From the NCBI GenBank assembly GCA_910579085.1, contig CAJTRU010000045.1, positions 7,196 to 26,563 of the forward strand: a stretch of DNA of 19,368 nucleotides. The letters are read 5' to 3'. Below the pieces are notes generated by a model, which was not told where the DNA came from, ran no database searches, and was given only the letters and a program-made list of their open reading frames with translations. Position numbers and translations under genes: made by a program. Within the stretch, counting starts at the first letter, position 1; each line of letters opens with the position of its first letter. Positions 1 through 7,648 of this stretch are shown here, one piece after another. This DNA comes from an uncultured Lachnospiraceae bacterium. Lineage in GTDB: Bacteria > Bacillota > Clostridia > Lachnospirales > Lachnospiraceae.

Positions 1-268
1 AAACATTTTATAATATAAATATGTAGAATAAAAATGATATATTGCAGTTATTTAATAATAAAGCATACTATATATTTTACTGCATTATATAAAATTATGG
101 CAAAGTTTTTTAGAAATTGCTATAAGATTAAATGGTAAATGCTTTAAAAGTATCTGTCATTTAGAAAAATCCATGTATAAGGAGGAGAGAGGGTAAATAT
201 AAGATTATATTATTTTTATATTTTATACAGTCATTTATATTAATAACTAATAGGGAGGAAAGATTATT

Positions 269-1459
269 ATGAAAAGAAAATTAAAAAAAATTGTTCCATT
301 TTGTATTGCGCTGAATATATTTCTTATGCCTTGCCAGGATGTTTATGCAGGTAGTGTTCTGGCAGATACCCAGGAGAGTTCCGGGCAAATAAAGGTTGGG
401 AATAATTCTGTTGTTTTGACAGATGATGAAACAGCATATATTTCTGTATGTACAAGAGATATTATATTAAAGAGATTTGAAGATAAGTTTGTCTTTGATA
501 ATTTTAGTGCTGATTTTGAAGAAGGTAATAGTGATTATGTGAATTTTGATATAGTTGCTGATATGACATATATAGAAAATCCATACAATACTAATTATGT
601 GAATGGAATGAAAGAGGCAATAGCAGAAATAGAAGATGAAGATTATAAGGCAATAGCAGAACAGATAAAGAATGACTATATTGAAATACAGATGAAAAGC
701 TATTTGGTGCCTGAAAGAACAGGTTTCCGTTATCAGATTAAAATGCCAGATGTTGTAGAAACAAAAGAAGATTTGGATAAGTGTATTTTATATTCAAGAA
801 CAGAGATAGGCTTTGGAAATGACCTTGTCAGTCCTATATGCAGTCTTGGCAGTATAAGTAATATGACTTCTGAAGAAGTAAAAAAGTTATTTGATAGTGC
901 GCCAACAAGAGAAGAAGGACGGGAAAGCATTTTTGATGAACTGGAAGAGCTAAACCAGACAAAATTGTTTGCTGCTGGAACAATTAATTATAACTGTAGT
1001 TCTGCTGTAACTTATGCAAAAAACCATGCTAAAGATGAGCCTGAGTTTTCAATAAAAAATGGTCAAAGCGATTGCGCAAATTTTGTTTCTGCATGTATAC
1101 ATAAGGGTGGAATACCATATGACAAAGCTGGAAAATGGTATTCTTCAAGTTATAAGAATATTGGTTATCCTGGTGATAACTGGATGAGAACAGGCTATAA
1201 TGGTAATGGTGGTGTTAAAACTTATCTAGTAGACAAAAAGGGATATTTTAAGAAAGTAAAAAAGAGCAATGTAAAACCGGGCGGATTTTTATTTTGGAAT
1301 GATAAAAGCCATGTAGCTTTAGTAGTATCAAATTCAGGTGGTACTTTGAAATATTCACAACATTCTAATGAAAAACAAGATAAAGCCATTTGGTCATATG
1401 ATGAGAAACAAAGCATTACATGCTATAATCCTGATTCTAATACTATCAATGTGGAATGA
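269..1459 (+). CDS. secreted Amidase_6-domain protein (putative cell-wall amidase/peptidase)
   Basis: A 396-residue exported protein. The N-terminus is Lys-rich and followed by a hydrophobic stretch, with a plausible signal-peptidase site near VYA-G at about residues 25-28. Residues about 30-230 are an acidic region I do not recognise. From about residue 240 to the end it matches the Amidase_6 (NlpC/P60-like cysteine amidase) pattern: Y..AV.YA, then DCANFVS with likely catalytic Cys269, a GG motif, SHVALVV with likely catalytic His348, and YSQHSNEKQDKAIW. Such proteins are thought to act on peptidoglycan or peptide amide bonds outside the membrane; the substrate cannot be read from sequence. 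The start is supported by AGGGAGG about 9 bases upstream. It appears monocistronic, since a terminator follows. The 268 bases before it are very AT-rich, with an unused SD-like purine run at about 180-194 and no convincing ORF. Confidence 0.85.
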   Translation: MKRKLKKIVPFCIALNIFLMPCQDVYAGSVLADTQESSGQIKVGNNSVVLTDDETAYISVCTRDIILKRFEDKFVFDNFSADFEEGNSDYVNFDIVADMTYIENPYNTNYVNGMKEAIAEIEDEDYKAIAEQIKNDYIEIQMKSYLVPERTGFRYQIKMPDVVETKEDLDKCILYSRTEIGFGNDLVSPICSLGSISNMTSEEVKKLFDSAPTREEGRESIFDELEELNQTKLFAAGTINYNCSSAVTYAKNHAKDEPEFSIKNGQSDCANFVSACIHKGGIPYDKAGKWYSSSYKNIGYPGDNWMRTGYNGNGGVKTYLVDKKGYFKKVKKSNVKPGGFLFWNDKSHVALVVSNSGGTLKYSQHSNEKQDKAIWSYDEKQSITCYNPDSNTINVE

Positions 1460-1510
1460 TAAAGCCCGTTTTTGTTTATAACCAATATATTATTAACAAC
1501 ACAAATAATA

Positions 1511-1549
1511 GCCATAAAACTGGAAATAGCAGTTTTATGGCTGCTTTTC
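1511..1549 (+). terminator. intrinsic terminator after the Amidase_6 gene
   Basis: A perfect 12-bp stem, GCCATAAAACTG (1511-1522) with CAGTTTTATGGC (1530-1541), closes a 7-base loop and is followed by the T-rich run TGCTTTTCT. It separates the amidase gene from the lipoprotein gene. Confidence 0.75.
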
Positions 1550-1579
1550 TAGTAAATTATCCAACAATGGAGGATTATT

Positions 1580-2272
1580 ATGAAATTTTTATATTCTTTG
1601 TGCAAATGTGTAATTGTTTTTTTATTTTGTATAAATATATGTGCAGGCTGTAATAGTAATAAAACAGAGATTATACAAAGCAAACCCCAGGAAACAGATG
1701 TTCCGGGAAAGAGAATAAAATTTAATGCAGACGGTATTTCTATTATTAATAAAAGTAATTCATTAGATGACACAGATGTAGAAAAATTTTCAAGGGAAAT
1801 AAGAGGTTTGTTTTATAAAAACTGGGGAGAAGCTAATAAAATAGAAAATTATAAAATGAAATTTTATAATGAAAGGGAAGAGGATAAAAAGGTAAAAGTG
1901 GATGTACGTGTATGGTGTGACTGGACTAATATACAAAAACCAGAAGAAAGACCATTTATTATTGGCATGAAACAGGAATTAAAAAAATTAAAGGGTAAAA
2001 AATTAAAAAAAATAGGGAAAAAAATAATACATGGATTTAATTTGGAATATAGTAGTTTTTATATGGTTAAAGATGAATATAATAAAGATTTGGAGATACA
2101 TTTTAACACAAATAACTTCGGTGATGATTATGAAATTTTATGTTATAAGGATGGAAATGAAAATGAGTTATTTCCATTTGATAAATACAAGGAAAGTGAT
2201 AAAGAAATGATTGAAAAAGGAAGAAAAGTTTTCAGACAGTATTTACAGGATGAATTACAATATAAAGAATAA
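1580..2272 (+). CDS. small putative lipoprotein of unknown function
   Basis: A 230-residue protein. The first 24 residues are a short hydrophobic leader (VIVFLFCINI) ending in a lipobox-like ICAGC, so Cys24 would be lipidated and the protein tethered outside the membrane. The -3 residue is Cys rather than the usual Leu/Val/Ile, so the lipobox is slightly non-canonical. The mature part is charged, with a Lys-rich run (KKLKGKKLKKIGKK) around residues 134-150 and an aromatic C-terminal half. I recognise no domain. The start follows TGGAGG with good spacing. It lies behind the amidase terminator, so it needs its own promoter, which I could not place confidently. It may serve the amidase or simply be neighbouring accessory DNA; a decayed gene follows directly. 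Confidence 0.65.
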   Translation: MKFLYSLCKCVIVFLFCINICAGCNSNKTEIIQSKPQETDVPGKRIKFNADGISIINKSNSLDDTDVEKFSREIRGLFYKNWGEANKIENYKMKFYNEREEDKKVKVDVRVWCDWTNIQKPEERPFIIGMKQELKKLKGKKLKKIGKKIIHGFNLEYSSFYMVKDEYNKDLEIHFNTNNFGDDYEILCYKDGNENELFPFDKYKESDKEMIEKGRKVFRQYLQDELQYKE

Positions 2273-2275
2273 TAA

Positions 2276-2532
2276 CTGGATAGAATAATATGGTGGGTAA
2301 ATAAAAAATGCGTGAAAAACCAGTCAGAAATTGATAATAATATGCCAATAAGGGTAATGGGGTATGATTACAGTTCATATAGAAGCAAGATTGATGCGGG
2401 CAGGAACAAGTTAATGCCAAAGATGGAAGTATATATTATAAGGAATTATCTGTCCAGTATCACATAAAAGAGTTTTATTATAATGCTGGGGCATGTTATG
2501 GATATGTCTCTGCTATAGAGAAAGGGCAGTAG
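2276..2532 (+). pseudogene. frameshifted remnant of an Rpn-type (PD-(D/E)XK) transposase/nuclease
   Basis: No intact ORF is here, but two adjacent frames read as protein. From 2312 one frame gives KNQSEIDNNMPIRVMGYDYS, continuing SYRSKIDAG. This resembles the conserved ENQ.E.D..MP.RV..YD...Y stretch I know from Rpn-family recombination-promoting nuclease/putative transposases of Lachnospiraceae. Around 2400-2422 sense moves to another frame, giving DGSIYYKELSVQYHIKEF and a further stretch to a stop at 2530-2532. No start codon or catalytic N-terminal part exists: the first frame begins right after a stop at 2273-2275. I infer a 5'-truncated, frameshifted remnant. The second-frame piece could belong to a different protein. 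The family call rests on motif memory alone. Confidence 0.45.
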
Positions 2533-2618
2533 TAATTATTGCATGGGCTTTATTATATAACTGGCAGGCATAAAAATGCTATATTTTAATATTTTTTAAG
2601 AATATGCAAAATAAATAT

Positions 2619-2646
2619 TTGATTTTTGGCTGGTTTGTGTTATAAT
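2619..2646 (+). promoter_or_regulatory. sigma-70-type promoter of the DEAD-box helicase gene
   Basis: A perfect -10 TATAAT (2641-2646) is preceded by TGT, an extended -10. A partial -35, TTGATT (2619-2624), lies 16 bases upstream. The start of transcription would be near 2653, giving a leader of about 120 nt before the ATG at 2776. The stretch 2533-2618 shows nothing I can name. Confidence 0.65.
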
Positions 2647-2680
2647 CGTGTAGCTGATAAGAATAAAAGAGATGTTTGTA

Positions 2681-2720
2681 AAAGACCGTTTTTGGAAATC
2701 TGTTCAGGAAGACGGTCTTT
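2681..2720 (+). promoter_or_regulatory. leader hairpin (possible attenuator) upstream of the helicase
   Basis: AAAGACCGT (2681-2689) pairs perfectly with ACGGTCTTT (2712-2720) over a 22-base loop, followed by ATTT. It lies inside the predicted leader. It could be a weak attenuator or a structure for autoregulation; cold-shock and helicase genes often carry long structured leaders. The U-tract is poor, so full termination is doubtful. Confidence 0.45.
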
Positions 2721-2775
2721 ATTTCCGCAAAGTGTCAACACATTTTAGTGTTTTAGAAAGGAATTTTTTTATATT

Positions 2776-4359
2776 ATGAATTTTGAAGAATTATGTTTAG
2801 ACCCAAGAATATTTAAAGCAGTAACGGAGATGGGATTTGAGCAGGCAAGCCCTATCCAGGCACAGGCAATTCCGGTTGCTGTTGATGGTAAAGATATGAT
2901 AGGGCAGGCACAGACTGGTACTGGTAAAACTGCTGCATTTGGAATACCCCTTTTGCAGAGAGTTGACCCGCACAATAAAAAGCTCCAGGCAGTTGTATTA
3001 TGCCCGACAAGGGAGCTTGCTATCCAGTGTGCTGATGAAATACGCAAGTTTGCGAAATTTATGCATGGAATAAAAATACTGCCTATTTACGGGGGACAGG
3101 ATATTTCTAAACAGATACGTTCCCTTAAGGGGGGTACACAGGTTATAATTGGTACTCCTGGAAGGGTTATAGACCATATTAACCGCCATACACTTAAAAT
3201 GCAGAATGTAAGCATGGTTGTACTTGATGAGGCTGATGAAATGCTTAATATGGGCTTCCGTGAGGATATTGAAACAATCCTTGAAAATATGCCAGAAGAA
3301 CACCAGACACTGCTGTTCTCTGCAACAATGCCAAAGCCTATTATGGAGATTGCAGGAAATTACCTTAATAACCCTGAAATTATTAAGGTGGTAAAGAAAG
3401 AACTGACTGTTCCTATGATTGAGCAGTATTATTATGAAGTGAATCCACGTAAAAAAAGTGAAGTGCTTTCAAGGCTTATTGATATGTATGACCCAGAGCT
3501 TTCCCTTGTATTTTGTAATACAAAGCGCAAGGTAGATGAACTTGTTGAGGATTTAAAGGGCAGAGGTTATTTTGCAGCAGGTCTTCATGGGGATTTAAAG
3601 CAGTCACAGCGTGACAGGGTAATGGGTGGTTTCCGTAACGGGCGTACTGATATACTTGTAGCTACAGATGTCGCTGCAAGGGGAATTGATATTGATGATG
3701 TGGAGGCAGTTTTTAACTATGATGTCCCACAGGATGATGAATACTATGTACACAGGATAGGAAGGACAGGGCGTGCAGGAAGGACAGGGCGTGCGTTTAC
3801 GCTTGTTGTCGGGCGTGAAATATATAAGCTTAAAGATATACAGAGATATTGCAAGACTAAGATTAAGCGCCAGCCAATCCCGTCTGTAAATGATATTACA
3901 GAGATTAAGGCAGACAAGATTTTAGAGAAGGCTTCTGGGATAATTGAAAATGAAAACCTTGGAAAGATGGTTGATATTTTAGAAGAACATCTTGACGAGC
4001 GTGATTATTCATCACTTGAAATGGCAGCAGCGCTTCTTATGATGCAGATGGGTGAAGGTGAATTTATATCTGAAGATATGAAGACAGAAGACTTTGGTGA
4101 CACTGGTGCAGAACCGGGCATGGTACGCCTGTTTATTAATATTGGTAAGAAACAGAAGGTGCGTATAGGCGATATACTTGGTGCAGTTGCAGGTGAGTCC
4201 GGTATGGAAGGAAAACTTGTCGGAGCTATTGATATGTATGATAAATATACATTTGTGGAAGTTCCAAGGGAATATGCCTCAGATGTTATAGATGCAATGA
4301 AAAATGCAAAAATTAAAGGCAAATCTGTTAACGTAGAGCCAGCAAATAAAAAGGACTAG
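2776..4359 (+). CDS. deaD: DEAD-box ATP-dependent RNA helicase with C-terminal DbpA RNA-binding domain
   Basis: A 527-residue cytoplasmic RNA helicase. All core motifs are visible in order: Q motif around GFEQASPIQ (20-28), Walker A AQTGTGKT (45-52), PTRELA (77-82), TPGR, DEAD (151-154), SAT (182-184), LVFCNT, ARGIDID, and HRIGRTGR (326-333). A linker follows, then a DbpA-type RNA-recognition domain at about 449-522 (RLFINIGKKQKV, IGAIDMYDKYTFVEVP-like), as in YxiN/DbpA/DeaD proteins that target structured rRNA. The role is unwinding RNA in ribosome assembly or RNA turnover. The start follows AGAAAGGA with a long (about 13-base) spacing. It has its own promoter, leader and terminator, so it is probably monocistronic. 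The exact paralogue name is uncertain (deaD, dbpA-like or cshA-like); the family is not. Confidence 0.95.
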   Translation: MNFEELCLDPRIFKAVTEMGFEQASPIQAQAIPVAVDGKDMIGQAQTGTGKTAAFGIPLLQRVDPHNKKLQAVVLCPTRELAIQCADEIRKFAKFMHGIKILPIYGGQDISKQIRSLKGGTQVIIGTPGRVIDHINRHTLKMQNVSMVVLDEADEMLNMGFREDIETILENMPEEHQTLLFSATMPKPIMEIAGNYLNNPEIIKVVKKELTVPMIEQYYYEVNPRKKSEVLSRLIDMYDPELSLVFCNTKRKVDELVEDLKGRGYFAAGLHGDLKQSQRDRVMGGFRNGRTDILVATDVAARGIDIDDVEAVFNYDVPQDDEYYVHRIGRTGRAGRTGRAFTLVVGREIYKLKDIQRYCKTKIKRQPIPSVNDITEIKADKILEKASGIIENENLGKMVDILEEHLDERDYSSLEMAAALLMMQMGEGEFISEDMKTEDFGDTGAEPGMVRLFINIGKKQKVRIGDILGAVAGESGMEGKLVGAIDMYDKYTFVEVPREYASDVIDAMKNAKIKGKSVNVEPANKKD

Positions 4360-4478
4360 AGCTTTATCTGGCATGGGAATTATATTATAACCTGCATGTT
4401 ATTTTTAAGTGCAGGCAGCAGAGTAAACTTCTGCTTTAATACATAAATAAATTATACATTTTTCAATAGTAATAATTT

Positions 4479-4517
4479 AGCAGGAAATCTGTAAAAGGTT
4501 TTCTGCTTTTTGTTTTA
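4479..4517 (+). terminator. intrinsic terminator after the helicase
   Basis: AGCAGGAAA (4479-4487) pairs with TTTTCTGCT (4499-4507), nine pairs with one G-U, followed by TTTGTTTT. Two smaller hairpins lie just upstream (CCTGCA 4391-4396 with TGCAGG 4410-4415; AGCAGA 4417-4422 with TCTGCT 4430-4435) and may stabilise the transcript end. The rest of the 4360-4534 gap shows nothing else. Confidence 0.75.
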
Positions 4518-4534
4518 TAATTATATTTTTATGA

Positions 4535-4563
4535 TTGACAGTTTTTGGATGGTATGGTATTAT
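4535..4563 (+). promoter_or_regulatory. promoter of the blaI-type operon
   Basis: Consensus -35 TTGACA (4535-4540), a 17-base spacer and -10 TATTAT (4558-4563). This is among the strongest promoters in the window and is immediately followed by the repressor operator. Confidence 0.8.
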
Positions 4564-4566
4564 GAA

Positions 4567-4580
4567 ACTACTACAGTAGT
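4567..4580 (+). promoter_or_regulatory. BlaI/MecI-type operator
   Basis: A dyad ACTAC-TACA-GTAGT (4567-4580) lies at the expected transcription start. It contains the TACTACA / TGTAGTA-like core recognised by BlaI/MecI repressors. Bound repressor would block the promoter above, so the operon is probably autorepressed. Confidence 0.7.
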
Positions 4581-4599
4581 GTGAAGGGAGGTGGATTAA

Positions 4600-4965
4600 G
4601 TGGATATTAAATTATTTGACTCAGAGTTAAAAGTAATGGATGTACTCTGGCGTGAAGGGGATACTACTGCAAAGCATATTTCAGATGTACTGAAAGAAGA
4701 GACAGGATGGAATATGAACACAACTTATACACTTATAAAAAGGTGTATAAAGAAAGGGGCAATTGAGCGTTATGAACCAAAGTTTATGTGCCATGCCTTA
4801 ATTCCAAAGGAAGAAGTGCAGGAAGCAGAAACTAATGAACTGATAAATAAGATTTATGATGGTTCAGCAGATAAATTATTTACAGCGCTGCTAGGCAGGA
4901 AAAAACTTTCAGCAGAACAGATTGATAATTTAAAGAAAATTGTTGGAAACATAAGTGATGTTTAA
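4600..4965 (+). CDS. BlaI/MecI/CopY-family transcriptional repressor
   Basis: 121 residues, the usual length of the family. The N-terminal winged helix reads LFDSELKVMDVLWREGDTTA, then a recognition region WNMNTTYTLIKRCIKKGAIE. The C-terminal part (about 80-121) is the dimerisation helix region cleaved by BlaR1-type proteases in known systems. The start is GTG at 4600, favoured by GGGAGGTGG just upstream. It is first in an operon with an M56 protease, the classical repressor/sensor pairing. No beta-lactamase or PBP2a gene is nearby, so the regulated function is probably not beta-lactam resistance. The downstream secreted repeat protein is a likelier target. Confidence 0.9.
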   Translation: MDIKLFDSELKVMDVLWREGDTTAKHISDVLKEETGWNMNTTYTLIKRCIKKGAIERYEPKFMCHALIPKEEVQEAETNELINKIYDGSADKLFTALLGRKKLSAEQIDNLKKIVGNISDV

Positions 4966-4997
4966 TAGCTGCCGCCAAAATGAAAAGAAAGGAAAAA

Positions 4998-5020
4998 CTA
5001 CAGATATATATAATCTGTAG
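4998..5020 (+). promoter_or_regulatory. inverted repeat between repressor and M56 genes
   Basis: CTACAGAT (4998-5005) and ATCTGTAG (5013-5020) form a perfect 8-bp dyad with a 7-base AT spacer. It contains the CTACA / TGTAG half-sites seen in the promoter operator, so it may be a second repressor site. Alternatively it acts as an RNA hairpin: it lies exactly between a good SD (AGAAAGGA, 4986-4993) and the ATG at 5033, which are otherwise too far apart. Confidence 0.5.
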
Positions 5021-5032
5021 AATGGTATAAAA

Positions 5033-6343
5033 ATGAATTTGATAGAGATGGGATTTCAGGCTTCCCTTATTATCATTGTAGTTATTATATGCCGTTCCAT
5101 TTTTATAAACAGGCTGCCTAAAAAAGTATTTCTGGTTCTTTGGTTTGTTGTATTAATACGCCTGTTAGTGCCATATTCATTTCCATCCATAGCCAGTATT
5201 TATTCTTTGGCAGGGCAGAACAAATTTATAATGGATAAGGCAGAAAGCCTGGTAAACCAGGACAGCAGAAAACAGGAACAAGAAAAAAATACAGCCGCCA
5301 TTAAAGACAATATAATTAAAAAACAGATAGAAAATATTGCAGGAACAGACAGTTCTTTTATATGGAGATTTGTCTGGATTGCTGGAATTATAGTTTGTGC
5401 AGCAGTGTTTATAATGGCATATATTTTGTGTTATAAAAGATTTTGCATTTCCCTGCCAGTTAATAATCCAGTGGCGGAAGAATGGTTAAAATCCCATAAA
5501 TGTGCCAGAAAGATTTCTATACGGCAGTCATGTATGGTCAAATCGCCACTATCATATGGAATATTGCATCCTGTAATATTAATGCCAGAAACAACTAGCT
5601 GGGAAAATACAGAACATATACAATATATATTAGAGCATGAGTTTGTCCATATAAAAAGATTTGATGCAGCAGCTAAATTATTTTTAATTATTGCTGTAAG
5701 CCTGCACTGGTTTAACCCGCTTGTATGGGCAATGTATATACTTTTAAACAGGGATATTGAACTGGCATGTGATGAAACTGTTATAAAGCATTTTGGCGAA
5801 AAATCTAAAAAGGGCTATGCAATGCTGCTTATTAATATGGAAGAAGAAAAACACAGTACAATTCCATTGGGAAGTAATTTTAACAGAAATGCAGCAGAAG
5901 AGAGAATTACAGCTATTATGAAAACAAAAAAGACTTCCAGGGCGTCATATATAATGGCTGTTTTATTAGTTGCCAGTGTAATTTCTGTTTTTGCTACTTC
6001 AGCATCAGGCACAGGCAGGGAGCAGAAAGTTTTATCAATTAAAAATACAGATGAAGAAAAGAATATAAATACCAAAAAAGAAACAGATATAAAAGAAACA
6101 GAAAAGCCAGATAAAACACAAGATAACTGGGTTTCTGGGACATATAACAATATTGTTGGGGAAATTGCCGCCAAAATTGCAGAAAAAGGTGATTATGAGG
6201 CACTTATTGAAATTGCTCCATTTGTTAAACAGGAAGATTTAGATAAAATTGTAAAACAGATAACAGAGAAAGGTGATTATGAAGTAATAAACAATATAAT
6301 TCCATTTATAAGTGAAAATGCAATACAGGAAATTCAAAAATAA
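5033..6343 (+). CDS. M56-family (BlaR1-like) membrane metalloprotease sensor with C-terminal 28-residue repeats
   Basis: 436 residues. The N-terminus (FINRLPKKVFLVLWFVVLIR) is typical of M56 proteins. Hydrophobic segments lie near 8-22, 32-48, 112-132, 215-237 and 310-328. The zinc site is HEFVH (His202, Glu203, His206) plus Glu243 in ELACDE. In BlaR1/MecR1 an outer ligand event triggers this protease to inactivate the BlaI-type repressor, whose gene is immediately upstream. The last segment should be extracellular: a charged linker, then two full 28-residue repeats (371-398, 399-426) and part of a third. No penicillin-binding domain is present, so the ligand differs from beta-lactams. No SD sits close to the ATG; the nearest is 40 bases upstream behind a hairpin. 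The start is kept because the N-terminus matches the family. Confidence 0.88.
   Translation: MNLIEMGFQASLIIIVVIICRSIFINRLPKKVFLVLWFVVLIRLLVPYSFPSIASIYSLAGQNKFIMDKAESLVNQDSRKQEQEKNTAAIKDNIIKKQIENIAGTDSSFIWRFVWIAGIIVCAAVFIMAYILCYKRFCISLPVNNPVAEEWLKSHKCARKISIRQSCMVKSPLSYGILHPVILMPETTSWENTEHIQYILEHEFVHIKRFDAAAKLFLIIAVSLHWFNPLVWAMYILLNRDIELACDETVIKHFGEKSKKGYAMLLINMEEEKHSTIPLGSNFNRNAAEERITAIMKTKKTSRASYIMAVLLVASVISVFATSASGTGREQKVLSIKNTDEEKNINTKKETDIKETEKPDKTQDNWVSGTYNNIVGEIAAKIAEKGDYEALIEIAPFVKQEDLDKIVKQITEKGDYEVINNIIPFISENAIQEIQK
6143..6340 (+). repeat. 28-residue (84-bp) repeats at the sensor C-terminus
   Basis: Two complete units and a partial one encode the pattern ..I..IA..I.EKGDYE.L..I.PF(V/I). 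The same pattern recurs eight times in the next gene. Confidence 0.75.
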
Positions 6344-6368
6344 ATAAAAAGGGGAAAGGGGTATTTTT

Positions 6369-7583
6369 ATGATTAAAACTAAATTATTTAAAACATTTTG
6401 TGTAATACTAGTATCTGGTGCTATTTGTATTATACCAGTCAATGTAATGGAGGCATCAAGGACACCTGGTATTGCAGAAAGTACCAGCACAGTCCAGAAT
6501 GTGGATACTGGAACAGTCCAGAAAATGAAGAAAAAGGTTACTGGAAACAATACTGCTTCTGTTAAAAAGAAACAAAATGGCATAATAGTGGACACAAGCT
6601 TATCTGCTGATGACCAGCAAAAGCTTTTTAAGCAGTATAAAGAATATGAAATTGAAAACAAGGACGGGGTTTTATATTATAATAAGAAACCAGTACGTTG
6701 TTTTGCTGATATTTATGGAGTAGTAAGTTATAATAACAATGGTGGCAAAACAATAAACTCTAAAAGCATTTATTCATATTTTAATGAAAATGGAAGCGTA
6801 GATGTATGTATAAAGCGTGAAGACATTAAAACTGGTGAAGAATGGTCATTTGGAAAGATTATTAACTGGTCATTATCATTAGAAGATGTGGCTTTTGCAA
6901 TGCCAGAAAAAGTTATAAATAAACTTTTGGCAGAAAGTATTAAAAAAGGTAATTATGATGATTTAGAAATTCTTACTATATATGCAAATGAGGATAGTAT
7001 AAACAGTGCTGCAAACCAGATAATGGCAAAAGGTGATTATAAAATGCTTGAAGTATTTGCATGGAATATAACACCATCTGCATTAGGCAATATTGCAGTA
7101 CAGCTTATAGAAAAAGAGCAGTATGATGTATTAACTAATATTATTGTCTTTTTAGAAAGAAGGGATTTAGAAAAAGTTGCAGAAATTCTTTACAGCAAAA
7201 AGGAATATAATGTTTTTTCTGGTATATCATGGGCTTTAGATAAAAATACTATAGATAAATATGCAAAGCAATTTGCAGATAAAGGTGAATTTGAAGCGCT
7301 TTACAATACTGCATGGAATGTAAGCACAAGTACAATAGGGGAAATTGCAAACCAGCTTGTAGAAAAAAAACAATATGACGCATTGCAAAATATAATTTGT
7401 TTTGTAGATAAAAAAGATGTAGATAATATAGCCAGGAAATTTTATGAGCAGGGGAATTTTGCAGAAATTGGCAGTATAGCATGGAATATAAGCAGGGAAG
7501 TACTTGAAGAGCTTGCAAAGTCCATGACAAATAATGGCCAATATGATGAACTTATGTATATAGTTCCATTTCTTGCCAAATAG
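6369..7583 (+). CDS. secreted protein with eight 28-residue repeats, partner of the M56 sensor
   Basis: 404 residues. The N-terminus has a signal peptide (TFCVILVSGAICIIPVNV, cleavage perhaps after MEA), so the product is exported. Residues about 75-165 form a domain with DGVLYYNKKPVRCFADIYG and NENGSVDVCIKRE; I have a vague memory of similar Lachnospiraceae proteins but cannot name a function. Residues 180-404 are eight tandem 28-residue repeats that tend to alternate a WN(I/V)(S/T) ending (units 2, 5, 7) with an I..F(V/L) ending (units 3, 6, 8). The pattern suggests paired short helices, possibly a solenoid (inference). It sits 25 bp after the sensor with a strong purine SD, so it is cotranscribed and presumably repressed by the BlaI-type protein. 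No enzyme motif is visible. Confidence 0.8.
   Translation: MIKTKLFKTFCVILVSGAICIIPVNVMEASRTPGIAESTSTVQNVDTGTVQKMKKKVTGNNTASVKKKQNGIIVDTSLSADDQQKLFKQYKEYEIENKDGVLYYNKKPVRCFADIYGVVSYNNNGGKTINSKSIYSYFNENGSVDVCIKREDIKTGEEWSFGKIINWSLSLEDVAFAMPEKVINKLLAESIKKGNYDDLEILTIYANEDSINSAANQIMAKGDYKMLEVFAWNITPSALGNIAVQLIEKEQYDVLTNIIVFLERRDLEKVAEILYSKKEYNVFSGISWALDKNTIDKYAKQFADKGEFEALYNTAWNVSTSTIGEIANQLVEKKQYDALQNIICFVDKKDVDNIARKFYEQGNFAEIGSIAWNISREVLEELAKSMTNNGQYDELMYIVPFLAK
6906..7580 (+). repeat. eight tandem 28-residue repeats
   Basis: Units begin at residues 180, 208, 236, 264, 292, 320, 348 and 376 (84 bp each, the last one residue longer). Conserved positions are Ile/Leu at 4, Ala at 8, Lys/Glu-Gly/Lys at 14-15, Tyr/Phe at 17 and a hydrophobic C-terminal half. 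Confidence 0.85.
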
Positions 7584-7648
7584 GATAACAGCCTGGCAGG
7601 TTTCATAGGTTATTAAGAATTATCTGGTATTAAAATATGCCTTTGGAT

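Noticed and set aside
179..194. Strong SD-like run before a possible small gene
   Set aside because: No start codon at suitable spacing opens a meaningful frame before the amidase gene.
6906..7580. TPR, Sel1 or ankyrin repeats
   Set aside because: The 28-residue period and conserved positions do not match the 34-, 36- or 33-residue consensus of those families.
6143..7580. CRISPR-like array from the 84-bp periodicity
   Set aside because: The period is in coding sequence, units are diverged at DNA level and preserved at protein level, and there are no spacers or cas genes.
4600..7583. A beta-lactam resistance operon (blaI-blaR1)
   Set aside because: No beta-lactamase or penicillin-binding domain is visible; the sensor tail holds repeats instead, so only the regulatory mechanism is shared.
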